From contig JAZARR010000200.1 of NCBI GenBank assembly GCA_037389465.1, positions 2,673,501-2,737,500 on the forward strand: a stretch of DNA of 64,000 nt, in the 5' to 3' direction. The notes beneath the pieces are model-generated. The model did no database searches and had not been told where the DNA came from. It saw only the letters and a program-made list of their open reading frames with translations. Shown here piece by piece: positions 1 to 17,126 of the stretch. The position numbers and the translations under genes were made by a program. The DNA is from Baylisascaris procyonis. Lineage: Eukaryota > Nematoda > Chromadorea > Rhabditida > Ascarididae. Position 1 is the first letter of the stretch. Each line of letters starts with the position of its first letter.

Positions 1-3878
<3,878 letters not shown>

Positions 3879-4188
3879 GACTTTCTCATGAAGTTCACTT
3901 TTTATATAGTAGATATTTCGAATGAAAAAAATCTACTGAATTTGATATTTTTCCTACAAGATTTCCTCATTTTTTCCTGTTCTAAACTCAGCCTTCTGAT
4001 CGAATAAATTCATTTTCGGCACAACAAGAAGGAATATTCAAAGCGAGACTTCAGGACGAATGATTATTATGAATTTGATTTGAACGTTAACGTTAACAAC
4101 CATTTATGCTTGATGATGGCGACGTAAGTATGGTTATAAATATGTATGCATACATATGCATGAACATAAATGTGAAAGTAGGCATCTA

Positions 4189-4191
<3 letters not shown>

Positions 4192-4249
<58 letters not shown>
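4192..4249. repeat. (AT)n microsatellite
   Basis: This is an uninterrupted AT run of about 58 bp, only 315 bp from the preceding array. Confidence 0.99.
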
Positions 4250-4252
<3 letters not shown>

Positions 4253-5086
4253 GATACGCATGTTCGACTGTAATCTTTGTACATGATGCATCGTTAGGCT
4301 GTTCTTCGAGAAGTAATGCAAGCACAGAGGTCTTCTGAAAAATTGAAACAATTTTTTTCACATCTCCTCTACCGTAGTGCGTTACATTAATGACTTCCGC
4401 CCAGTCGGCTGAGCTTTAGTTGCAAGTTCGGTTCAAAGGAAACATCAGAATAGCTAATATATGTCTCAACGAAAGAATGTCCTTTAGAAGCACATTCGCG
4501 AATCTTCCAACAAGCATTCTCTATTGAATTAACATCTACCCCTTAGTACAACATTAAAAGAACACTTTACAATTGAGTGCTCTATCTCTCTGCTTCAAAT
4601 TTGTCTTCGAAAAGAAATTTCAACATCGATTCATGTGCCCCATAAATCAGAATAGTTTTATCAATATCAGTGTTATCAGCATAGATTATAGCTTATACAT
4701 TACCACAAAACGATGACGGCATCATACGAACGTGTTATTATTTTTTGTCCATAGAGCCATTACGTCGTTTCTGATAAAACCTAAGCCGAAAATAAAAGAT
4801 GTTATAAGGTGATAGAAATTAAATAAGCGATCAATATACTTGTAAAGAAACTGCCGAATGAAGAACAATGAAAATTATGGATGTTATACAGCGTTATTCA
4901 GCATTTCTTGCCTATCAGTTAATTCAAGATATCGAACAACATAAACGATCGATGTATAAAGATGCAATCACAAAATAGTCCCATATATAACTCAAATTTT
5001 CAGGATATTAATCAAATTGTTGTTAATGTCCTTCTTTAATTCATTGTGACATCCAGTTGACATATGTGCGAATCAATATATCACTC

Positions 5087-5137
5087 CTATGGTACCTTAT
5101 AAACGTGATATGCTATGGTACCCTATAAACGTGATAT
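5087..5137. repeat. Two-copy 26-bp tandem repeat
   Basis: CTATGGTACCTTATAAACGT plus GATAT at 5087-5111 is repeated with one C/T change at 5113-5137, a period of 26 bp. Confidence 0.95.
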
Positions 5138-5769
5138 ACTAAATTTAAACATTTGCTCAAAATATTTATAAAAAATTTTATTCGCTTTATTTAAATCGGT
5201 CGCTAATTTATTCATCGCGAAAATTCAGAAATTTTTCGAATAAATAAATAAACAACAAAAAACAGAAAAAAAACGAAAAGAAAAATGATGAACGAAAATT
5301 TTCGCATCATTTATTTACATGACTATGATTGGTATATCAAATAGCCGAGTATAAGTTGTTGAAATTTTAACGAATTCGTCATATATTCCAAAGAGTGAAA
5401 AATTCATCGATATGAGTCAAATTAAATGAATTTTACAAAATTTAAATTCGAAGAGTTCATTAGGAGTTTTGATTTCTTTTCCGATAATCAGTAATCTTTT
5501 TACGCTTGAAAGTTTTATAGCAATAGTGAAAATATTCGAGGAAAAAAAACTTTTTTTTTTCAAAAAATATTTATTAGCATTCAAAGCAATTGAAATTTCA
5601 AGACAGCTCTTTGCAAAGTGGTCTCATAGGAATTGCATCGTTCACATGACTAAAAGGACTTTCGTTAGTAAATAACTTGAATGACTAATCGAAATCGATA
5701 AAACAATAGTAATCCGAAAATAAGGCCGTATTGAACAATCATTTAATTACTAATTCATAGTTAACATAT

Positions 5770-5774
<5 letters not shown>

Positions 5775-5826
<52 letters not shown>
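5775..5826. repeat. (AT)n microsatellite
   Basis: This is a pure AT run of about 52 bp followed by a short ATTT-rich stretch. Confidence 0.99.
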
Positions 5827-5834
<8 letters not shown>

Positions 5835-8800
5835 ATTTATTTATATTTATTCATTTCTTCTCATCTTTCCATTAACTAGAAAAAATAAAGAAAATAAGCG
5901 AATGAAATTGAGCTGTAATATTTATGATGTAGGAAAGTTCGGATGAAATATGCAAGAAAGAATGAACGATATTATAGTAAGAAATGTTGTTACCTCAACG
6001 AACTATAAACGTGGAATAGTTGTTATCTTTGAAAATATGTTATCGCTTTCAACACAAATTTTAGCATCAAATGTGACATTTACATTGATTTTTGAAGAAA
6101 ACAAATAGGAGTGAATAACAGAATGGAGAACTGATAATTTAAACGTTATGAGAGCAGAACTTTAAGAATAAATATAGATCAAACAATTATAGATCGAAAC
6201 CATAACAAGTACAGATCAAAAACTTTTTAATAGCTATGGTCATGTGTGAGCATTTCTAATGGCCAAAAATAATCGCAAAAGAAAGTATTATATAAGTGAA
6301 AAATATTCATAATAGAAAGCTTTTTTTTTTTTCTAAAAGCTATGACCAATTATTCTATGAACGAGACGAGCGCCAAATGGCTGCCATAATGCTAACGTAT
6401 TTAACAGCTAAAAGTGCTCATTTGCATTTGGAAAATGATTGCAAATGTTTTCCATTTCAACACGTTTTTCTATAAATTTTCCCTTAAACGTACTCTAAAT
6501 AAATTGAGCTTATGCTCAAATTTGAGTGGAATGAATAGTCTGGAAACTGTGAAGTTCGAAATTCTCAAAAAAAAAAAAAAATAATTAGCGATGCAAATGA
6601 TTTTCAAATATTATTCTAAACTTCAAAAAAAACATGATGATTAGGAATTAAAAGTATCCCTCGAGGAGATTGATAGAAAGTAGTTGAAATATCCCTATGC
6701 AGTTAGCTACTTATAGGCATTTTGTTGTCTTTCTTCCGCAACATTTCATTTCTACAGCACTCATGGGAATTGTTGAGGCACTAAAATTGCTCATCACATT
6801 GCTTTTATGATCTGTTTGTTAGGAAAAGTTTGGTACTGCAATAGACAACATTGATGCACATTTTTGAGAAATTGAAATTGCCGAACGCTAACATACACTC
6901 AGTCATTTATTTCAAACTTTTAAGGGATTTGAGAAATATAAAAGACCATTTTAGATCATTAAAATCAATAATCTTCAGAAAAAAAAACAAACAATATTTA
7001 TTAGTTTAAAAGTTTATGTCAATAAAATAAAACATCTCTAGATTAGAAAGGTAAATGGAAATTATCCAGAATACTTAACTGTTACTTGCAAATTCTGGAA
7101 TCAATTGTTTTTAAGGCGTTCAAAATAATTGAGATTTAATCTAAAAGCATAGAAAAATATTTGCTGGAATATTTCTCCATTAAAAATGAGAAAGAAAAGA
7201 TAGAAAATTTAGATTTTTAGCGTAAAATTCACACATTACAACGACTCAACATCGAACAATTTGTGACATTTCAATAGTACGACGATCAAGAATAACACAA
7301 TCTTCTTTTATTTTTTTTTCTTGAGGAAAACTCCACGTTTTGAAGCCATAAAAGAACGATGGATATAAAGTTTTTTCAACCGCAAAAAATATTTGCGTTT
7401 TAATTTCGAAAAAAAAAAGTTTTAGTGCTTAAAAGTATGCTTCTAAAGAATTTGATAAGCTGAAATAATATCACTAGTACAAAATGTCTAATGTTCTTCG
7501 CACAGCACGACAGACAACTATGATTCAGGCAGCTTCGGATTGGTTGCATTCCGAATCGACGACCGATCGATAAAGCATTATTACTTCATAGATTAGACAT
7601 AACTTGATTATCTCCGATTCAATTACTTTTCACAGTCATTGTTCATTTATAAGCCAAAATGTGTTTTTGAGAAATTCAGAAAGATAGAATATATCGGAAT
7701 TATCGAAATCCAAAGAAAGCATTCATTCATCTCAATGGTTATAATGGCCGGAAAACTTAAGAAATTTCGAGGAAACCGTAAGAGTCAATTATCGCAAATA
7801 AATTATAGATGCAAAATTAAAGAGTGGAGAAGTTTGTGTGTCTATGCATGTGTATATGTATTTGTGTGTAAGTGCACCAAATTGTGTTATGTGTACGTGT
7901 ATGTGCTTATGCTCGTATATGAGGAAAAACATCATCTGTCATTGAAGATAAATGCTAATCCATATATTATAACGATGTAGATCCAATAAACTCTTACAGT
8001 AAAAGATGTCTTAATTAGCATAACAGAAATAATCGACAGATGAAAAAACCAGCGAAAATTAATATTTTTGAAAAAAAGTGCGTTAACTGATAGGAAAAAT
8101 ATTTTATAAAAAACAGTTTTTATCTTTGATCACTTTAATCAATGATTTCGCCCCCTTTCAAAAATCTCTAACCAACAAATCAAAAGTGATTACAGGTAAC
8201 AGTGAGTGTTGAATGGGAAATGAGTTAAAAACTGAAATGAAATATTAGTCTATAAGTTTGCAGTAAATTAAGACCTCGTAGGCTATAAAACGAGAATCCG
8301 TTTCCTGAATCAAGTTGAATAAAATACGATAAACATATAGATAACCCTGGGCACTTTGAAGAAAGAAGAATTGAAAAATAAAAACTAAACGTTTTGTGAA
8401 GACATTTGAAGAGAATATTAGTCGACTCGTTTTTGCGAGTGGAACTGAATGTATCACCATCGATGAGCGATGTCTGATTGAACACTGCAGACTTTCGACG
8501 ACAACTGCATGCACAGAACGAATGCCGTCTAGCATTAGTGAATACAATAGCAAACGACGCCACACAAAAATGCATTTGTCTCTCAGGAAAGAATCAATAA
8601 ATGTGACACAAGAAAAAAAAAAAAAAAGAAGAGGAAAAGTCAAATGCCCTTATGAGAATTGCTCGAATGGATGTGATTGTCGAAATGACATCAGCAATCA
8701 TTTTCCAGATTCTGAAGTGGGACTCATTAACGACAAAAATGATTGTGGTGATAAATCTATTCTTTGATGTCTTTTTATGGTTCAAAAGTTTTTCGAATTG

Positions 8801-11270
8801 AGTAGAAAAAATTCTTAATTTGAATAGATTTGAAGAATATTCGCATAATGGGATATTTTCAATTTTAGCAGTGATTCCCAATTGCATAGAAAGACATTTA
8901 CGTATAAATATTTGCATAAAGATATAATATCGTCAAAATCCACTTTGCCAAATGCAATGCAAATTTGCAAAACTACGTGGAAAATGCAAATTCTAAAAGT
9001 GGAAAATTTAGCGGTCAGAGAAACTTTGCGGTATAGAACAAACATGCAGAGTAGCGTTTAAAGATTTGTGCACACAAAATATATACTTTTTTTTTTTGAA
9101 AGTTTTTTTTTGATTGCATTCACTCTATCTGCTTCTCCTCGAAATAATAATCTATCTGTTTTCTAATTTCTTTTTCTCCACATTTCAAACCAACGCCTCA
9201 TAATTTTCATGAATCGTTTGAAACAACGCAAAAAAACGGCGAATGAAACGCTATCATTCACTCAATGAGATGGGCATTTAAAGTTTTTTTTTTTTTGATT
9301 GGACAAGTATACAAACAATTGTAAGTGAGCAATCGAATATCCACAACACCACAGATAACTACATGGTGGAGTTTTTAAAAGCAATCTTATTTCGTGACCG
9401 GAATTTAGAACACAATAGGTATGTTACGCAAAAGTTTCCCTCATCACTCATTCGCCCATCTTCTTCCATAATTCCACCCCTACAAGAAGCTCATTGGAAA
9501 TACAGTCGAATATTTGATATTTTTACATGTCTTTTAATATGTTTACATTTAATATGTTCGTTTATAATATGCCTGAATATGCATATCAAAGAGCAATGTT
9601 AGAGAAAACCTATTTCGTCTGATAGAACTTTTAGATGAAAGGAGTCTGCAACGCATATGCAAATGTCATTTACTATAGCCAACAAAAAAAGCCCCTCCAG
9701 GTGCTCTGATTCGGCCGTCACTCTTCCCCATCCTCCTCCTCCACCCACTCATTCAGTCTCCTCGATGCCCTTGAATAAGCTACTTCTCATGCATTAATAT
9801 CAATGCAAATGTGCCTTTAATGAAATTGCATTCTATGGAAATATTCAATCCAGGGTATGCGTTGTGAAGCATAAGCAAGAAAGTGCCACAGCATAAATGG
9901 GCACCGGTGAAGTTGTGTGAACGACGTCAATAAATAATGGTGCGAAAATGATGGCGAATATGCCGAGCACATACACCATCGCTTCCATACGGACTCACCA
10001 ATGCCTTTCCAGAGATGAGCTCGAAGATACATGAAGAATCAAAATAGATGCAGAGAAAAATACAGAAAGTCAAAGAGGGAGAAAGAGAAAAAGAACGGCA
10101 CAGCTATGGATGGCCCAATCGGAGTGCATCTCAACGATGAGATCGGCGGTGTCTGCATTTGAAAGGGATGAGTAAGCATGCAAAAAGAAAGCAAAATGCT
10201 TCAATGGCTTAACAGACGTTATTAATGTTCTTCATCAACTAATAAACTACCGTAATCCAAGCATCAAATATCACTGAATAAAAATCGATTTTAATGGTAG
10301 CATAGTTTTTGGAATATTTTTTGACGAATAATAAAATATTTGCAACGGCCAAAAAAAAAAATTACTCATAAAATCAACGAAGTTTTTTTATCGATTACAT
10401 TCGCATCAGATATATTTCTCCACTGATTTGCATTGTTCCGTCAAAAATTATCAAGCAAAAAAAAAAAAAAATTCACAAATGCCAAACAACAGTGTTGATT
10501 CGATGTTAGCAAATCTATTGATCAATATCTCTAGGCCACTGACTAATGGGAGTGAATGCCCGATTAGAGAATTGGAGGATTGGATTTAATTCCTCTCCCC
10601 TCTGGCCCCCTACCCCTTTCCTTTCAAATCGCAGATTCGCACTCCTAACTTCTCGAAGAAAGCAATTGCAATAATGCAAGAACTGCCACACATGTGAGTG
10701 CTTCTTTGAAAAACGTTGCATCTGCCATAAACGTGTCGGCTTTCAAGAAACTCCTTTCTATTCACTTTCTTCTATTTCCTGCCCATTCCCTTCCTCCTCC
10801 TTCCTATGGAAAAGGATATGTCCTTTTCAACTTCCAGAAATACGTCAACGATGGAAACTTACAATGTTGGAGCACCAAATCCAAAAAAAGCAAAAGAAAG
10901 GAATGGAAAAATTACCAACTTTGCATTGAAAAATTCATGAAAACTTATTCAAATACAATCATTTTTGAAATTCCTCAAATTTTCAAAACAAAACTCCAAA
11001 AAAAAATGCATTTTGCATGTTATTTCTAACGAGAGAGATAGAGAAGAAAAAAATTCAACTTATTAGCCATCAAATTCAACCATTAATATTACATTAAAAG
11101 AATGTTGCAAAGTGGAGAGCTAAAACAGCTTCAGACATCCGTGAATATAATGAATATAAGAAGCTTCTCAGACTACTAAACCTTCTAGATTAATCTTCTA
11201 GATTAATTATCGATCGAATCAAATTTCTGAGCATTTCTTTCCCCTTACTCAGCATTATCCATTGTTTATT
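5827..11270. other. No supported gene; A/T homopolymers
   Basis: Many short poly-A and poly-T runs. A plus-strand frame at 8396-8767 has a cysteine cluster (CPYENCSNGCDC) but lacks an early ATG. At 9.7-10.2 kb the composition is more balanced and the minus strand has an ATG frame followed by GTGAGT. Neither is enough for a gene call. Confidence 0.5.
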
Positions 11271-11432
11271 GAAGAGAGAGAGAAAGAGAGAGAGGGAGAG
11301 AGAGAGGGAGAGAGAGAGGGAGAGAGAGGGAGAGAGAGGGAGAGGGAGAGTGAAACAGAGGAAGAGGAAATAGAGATGGAGACGACAGAGAGGGGAAGGA
11401 GAGAGAAAGAGGGGAAAAGAGAAAGAGAAAGT
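11271..11432. repeat. (GA)n / GGAGA-rich simple repeat
   Basis: This is a purine-only tract on the plus strand made of AGAGAGGGAG-type units, degenerating after about 11363. Mirror symmetry of the homopurine run makes triplex DNA possible. Confidence 0.97.
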
Positions 11433-11924
11433 GGTACTCGATTCGCCTAAGAGAATATATACATGCAATATTTCGTGCGCAAAAACAAGCACTCGAACTT
11501 CTAATTAAGAATTTTCGCACTCATTGCCCATATAGGAAGATATTCGGAAGAACATTCAACATATACAGCTCCATCTCATTATTTAGTGTCTTGAAAGAGT
11601 ATGGGCATGTGGTAATAGAAAAATAGAACTTTTCAAAATTTTTTAAGGAATATTCACAACTTAAACAATTTGTTGGCCAATTGTATTTTTAGGTTTTTTT
11701 TTTATCCTTCGATTCTTTTTCTAATATTATCATCGATATTTTAGATAAATTTTTTAAAACTTTTCTAAAGTCCTCTAAAGATGGAAACGTGAATAATATT
11801 TAATGCTGACATCATTGAATGATCACCGAAAAGATTTTGCAAGAATAGTTAGATCTGGATAGCATTTCGAATATTTTAATATTATCGAAATAATTGCTAT
11901 CTATAAGAAAAGGAGACGAGAACG

Positions 11925-11929
11925 AGAGG

Positions 11930-11981
<52 letters not shown>

Positions 11982-11998
11982 GAGAAAAGAGAGGGAGG
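11925..11998. repeat. (GA)n simple repeat
   Basis: This is a nearly pure AG run with flanking GGGAG variants, 500 bp from the previous GA tract. Confidence 0.97.
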
Positions 11999-14900
11999 AT
12001 ATGAATGTGAAATTGAATTCGGTGAACTACATTAGTTATTATTGATTGGAAGCAATCGAAAGAAAATAAAAACACTCAATCGAATAGCAATAAGTGAAAT
12101 TTCTAGACGTATTCCGATTCGATAAGAAATCTGAGGATGAAATAGAGCGAAGAAAAAAAAAACAAGAATTAATTTCTCTGAGAAAAAAAAATTATCCATG
12201 AATCGAAATATTTTATCTTTTTTTTTTTGATTGTTATTTCTCTTCGCTTTTTCCATCAAATAGAAATAAGATATTTTATTTATTTCATTAAAAAAAATGT
12301 TTGAGTTGTTTTAATTACTTATATTTTGCAGTATATTAATTATTATTTAAGTACGCATTTCATATTATTTCATATGTGTTCATAAGTATTCATAAGTATA
12401 CAGCCACTTTATTAAGTATATATTTTCTATTATATATAAGTTTTTATTTATATAAATAATTATAAGTAAGAATACAGATGTTTTATAAGAACAATTTTGT
12501 TCATAAATGATGCATTGCAAAATCGTCAATTGACAGTTATCGTGTTTATGGATGTTTGATGCGTTCATTGATATAAGATGACATAAGACGCTATATGTAA
12601 CAATTAAAATTTCAAAATGCAAAATGCAAAATGCAAAATGCAAAATGCAAAATGTAATTATAATTAATAAAATCAACAAAAATACAGACTGTTTATGCGC
12701 AAACGTTATGTACAATGTCATGAAGTTTCATTAGTGATAGTGTCATAATACCTTCCCCTTCCCTTAGTTTGTTTTTTCTTGTTGAAGTATTTTTCTCTCT
12801 TCCCGGCCACACATACCTGTTGCCTTCCTACCCACAATTTTCATCAGATGTAGCCGTATGACCGAGAAACGTTATGACATTGTCAATAACATTTGTACAC
12901 GAAGATTTCAAGACTTCGTTTTAATATCAATAAAAAAAGCTTTATTTACTTCGTATTCCCATTTTTGGCGATTATTTTAAATGTCTTATTAAATGCACAA
13001 ATATATAAAATATATTTAATGCTTTATTCACTCTATCTTACTGAGTAATATTCATGATATGCCTAATGATAATAAAATTTTTATTTTATTCTCTTCTGTA
13101 GTGGAAAAAAATGAACCATCTATCACTTCAACCATTTCTTTATCGCTATCATATTCTTCAAAAGTAAAAATATAAGCGCGACATTTTGCTTGCGAAACAA
13201 GAGAAAACAATTCTACTAAAATTTATGTCATTTCTACACATAGATAAATTTTGAATCAAAACGATGAAAACTATTGAATGTCGTTTGATTACTTGTTTTT
13301 CGAGTTCGCTACTTAAATTTAGCTTCGGAATCACCAACAACAAGATCATCTATGATAAAGCTTTGTGAACTTCTTTCCGTTCAACTATTGAAGTTGCGCT
13401 CTGAATTTGGATTCAAATAGCTGAATGATATTAACCGTTTTCTCAATTTTTAAAATGCATTCCTTTTGATCAAAGACTATAAAATTACAAAATGAAAGCA
13501 TTTTGAAACGAAAATAGATAACATGGAGGGGAAAGAAGAGATGGCAAGGAAGTTATGGGGGACGAGTAGCTTTATACATAAATTAGCACTATTTGCGACC
13601 GCAATTGCAAGCGACCTATGAAGGCAATCAGTCACATACTTCCAGCTCCTATAAGCTGTCAACAATCTTCTAAACCTCACCACCCAGATCTTCTTAGATA
13701 TTACAAGATGTGTAAATACGAACTTAGTGGAGTATAGTATTTTATTACAACATTGTTTCTACATCCATATTTTTCAACGAAAATGTCTATTTGCATTGAA
13801 GAAAAACTGGAGAAGTGCGCCAGGAAAAAAACTGGCACAATATGCGCTTTTGCATTTTACACAGCTCACAAATCAGTTCCACAAATTGCCAAGAAAAAAT
13901 ATGTAATCTGTGTATATTTCAAGCGATTTGACGATATAAATTTTCCGCAAAAGATTAGTCTATGCGACTGACTCGAATAGAGTAAAATAGAGCAAAAAGA
14001 AATACAGTTGGTGCTAAGCGTATGCAAATTTTTGGTCATCCTATAAAGTCTACCAATTGCGATGATCGATTCCTGTGAAAGCCTCTTCCACAAATCCATT
14101 TGCATAAATAATTCAACTTCTTTGTATCGAAACATGCATTCCAGTGTTTTCATGGAATACTGTGTGACTGACCGTCCTCATTTTAATTTAAAATGCAACA
14201 GAAATCTTAATAAAGCCCAACTCCGGAGTCATCCGACAATGATCTACGGCTTCTTTTGCACTTATGCGTCAAAGCAAAATAAAACACATGAGGCGCATTA
14301 TGCTAATTAAATTTCGAGCGTTTGCTTCAGCAGCGTCCATGTTCAAGCTACCAGACATACAGTCAGACAAACACAGACGTGCACACCAACACGACGCTTC
14401 TATAGCAATTTCGCAGATGTGAACTCGTAAAAGCGTGCAAAAATCGCGGTTGAAGTGGACGATTAAAATAAACTTGGAAAAACATCAAATTAAGAGTGCT
14501 TTAAATGAACTTCGCTTAACGTTACAATGTAAATAATATTATAAATTATACCAACATTGAATTGTTTAAACAATTATTCAAACCAATCTATATCAATTAA
14601 TCATAAACTTCGAACTTTCTGAATTAATTCAAAATTCCGAATTAAACCAATTTATTCGAACAGAAGATTCGGCTAATATATAATTTTTCCATTGAAATAA
14701 TTCATCAAATATTTCGAGAAAATAATAAAATAAAGTGATTTTCGAAAGTCGACGATTTAGAACGAGATAAACTTTGGATCTTGTCTAAGATAGACGTTAA
14801 ACGAAATTTTATAATTTATAAAGAAATCTTTAATTACGGAAAAAAAGTATTTGTAATTGTAACTGGAAAAATCGAAAAAAATTACTCAATTTTAGTCATA

Positions 14901-15476
14901 AATTTATATCAAAAATGTGTTTCATGAAGGAGTGTGCGACTATCAACGTCGAAAAAGCAAAATGTTGTGATATGCAAAACGATGGAAAACGCTCATTTGA
15001 GTGGATATAAAGCACAAGCAACGAGGTGGATTTCCGCTTCCGGATGCGAAGACATATGCAAACGCAATACATGTACACTTAACGCCAATGTGACACACGC
15101 CACAAACATAGCGCAAACGAATTCGTAAATGCTTATGCATCAAATAGATTGAAAACTAAGCGATCACCACTTCAGTTACTCATTGAACATGTACCGATAC
15201 ATCGGTAAAGAGTATCCAGAAAACAACAAGACATCACACAAAAAGTTTGAGAGAGTTGTTGCATTGTGAAGCAAATAAATCGAGCTGAAGTTGGTGGAAA
15301 AACTTGAATTTCTACTAACTCATGAAAGACTGCTGCATTTTCAAAGGAACAGAAGTCTGAAGAGATGGATGAAAATTACCTCAACGTTTTCAAAAAAAAA
15401 AACCTGAAGAATAATCCATTGCGATGTCATCGTGCTCTTGCCAGTTGCATATGCGATAGACTTGTGGTACATAAAC

Positions 15477-15478
<2 letters not shown>
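11999..15478. other. No supported gene
   Basis: AT-rich, with the heptamer repeat at 12613-12654. One copy of the recurrent TGGCACAATATGCGC motif sits at 13833-13853. No coding frame stands out. Confidence 0.55.
12613..12654. repeat. (CAAAATG)6 heptamer tandem repeat
   Basis: Six exact copies of the 7-bp unit CAAAATG in 42 bp, in an otherwise unremarkable AT-rich stretch. Confidence 0.98.

Positions 15479-15560
<82 letters not shown>
15479..15560. repeat. (AT)n microsatellite
   Basis: This is a pure AT run of about 82 bp. Confidence 0.99.
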
Positions 15561-15561
<1 letters not shown>

Positions 15562-17064
15562 CAAAGGAGAGAGACTAAACAAGAGTATTTCATGCGTTGA
15601 ACACAAAAAATACGAAGCATAAAAGAATAACAGACGATAGTAAAAAGAGCGCAAAACAATTAAATCAGAAGATATATATTTATTTTACCATTTCGCCATG
15701 CGTATCAAATAAGTATAAAATCTAGAATTCTATAAGACTTCTAAAGTGCTTAGGAACACTACTATATCACAACCAAAAAGCACAATATTCTCATATAATA
15801 GAACGTTGTAAATTTTTAGCTACAAAAGAAATTCATTAGTATTTCAATAAATAGTAATCATTTATTCAAAAGAGCGATTATACAACGATCATGCATATAT
15901 ATGTATTGGGGAAATTGTCATTATAAGACGATAGGTAGAACTTCATTACAAATAGCTAAGAATAGTGATGTATCACTGCAACCTTCGAACAGGTTGCCTC
16001 CTCTATCGTACTGATCTTTCATACGATAAGCAATCTGCTCTCAGCGATATATGATACAGGGAAGTTAAATGGCATACGTTATACTGTTGAAGAAATTAAT
16101 TGCCTCCTCGAACTTGAAATTTCTCATCGAACTTGAAAAAGTTTTTTTTTGTGAAAATAATTGAAATTAAAAAAAAAAATTTCCTACCATAAAAGTCAAC
16201 CAATCAGAATATAGAAAATTTTCAAGCAAATAAAAGGCAATTCTTCTCCAAAAGCATTTATAAAAATTAATGTATTCCTTAGAGGAAGGAAAAATCCATA
16301 GATGGCACTGATTAAATCTTCAACCAGCTACATGCAACGATTAATCGCTGCATTTTGAGGAAATATTGCAAAAATAAAATCACGTTTATTCATAACGGAG
16401 TGAGATTGAAGAGGAGAAAGAAGAACTGGAATTTAAAGAAATAAAATAAATGGAATTAAACTTCAACGGACCACAAAAAATTGCACTAAAATTAAGCGGC
16501 ATAATCCTTGAGCCGAGTAACAGCTTTAAATAGAATGCGGCTCAGAAAGCGGAATTTCTGTCGAAGGCTTTTCGAAAATAGAAGAGAAAGTCATCGATGC
16601 CTTATTCTGAATTCCAATAAAGAAAGTAGAAATCGCCATAAAAATTCTCAATAAATCATAGTGAACATATAGCCAGGACTTCATTTAAGGAGAAAGCAGG
16701 AATTCTACTGCTTGAAAACTGAGGAAAAAGAGAAGGAAAAGCTGCGTGAAACTTCCGTCTAAGAATCTCCAATAGCATGGCAACCCTAAAAAGGAGGAAA
16801 AAAGCATTCAATTCGCACTCAAATATTAGTAAAGGAAATATGGTGCATTGAACTGATATTAATTAAAACTACTGTACTGAATATTTATTGTTTGTTGGAT
16901 GAATAAGGTTAGTTTTTGCAAGCGTTGGGAAATAAAATGTAGACGATAGGAAAATCAAGGTTAATTAATCGTTGGGCGAAAACAACTTATGAGGAGATTG
17001 ATGCAAACACAATTCTCAAATATAACTTCGGCTATATTCCTCGGTTGTACAGTGGTAACTTCGG

Positions 17065-17122
<58 letters not shown>
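17065..17122. repeat. (AT)n microsatellite
   Basis: This is a pure AT run of about 58 bp. The sequence TAACTTCGGCTATAT leading into it also occurs about 31 bp earlier (17022-17036), so the array seems to have grown from one copy of a short duplication. Confidence 0.99.

Positions 17123-17126
<4 letters not shown>

Noticed and set aside
9817..10032. 71-codon minus ORF with MYLRAHLWKGI followed by GTGAGT
   Set aside because: It could be a tiny first exon, but no matching downstream exon was found.
11190..12075. Ser-Leu and Arg-Glu repeat ORFs
   Set aside because: They are translation of (GA)n tracts.
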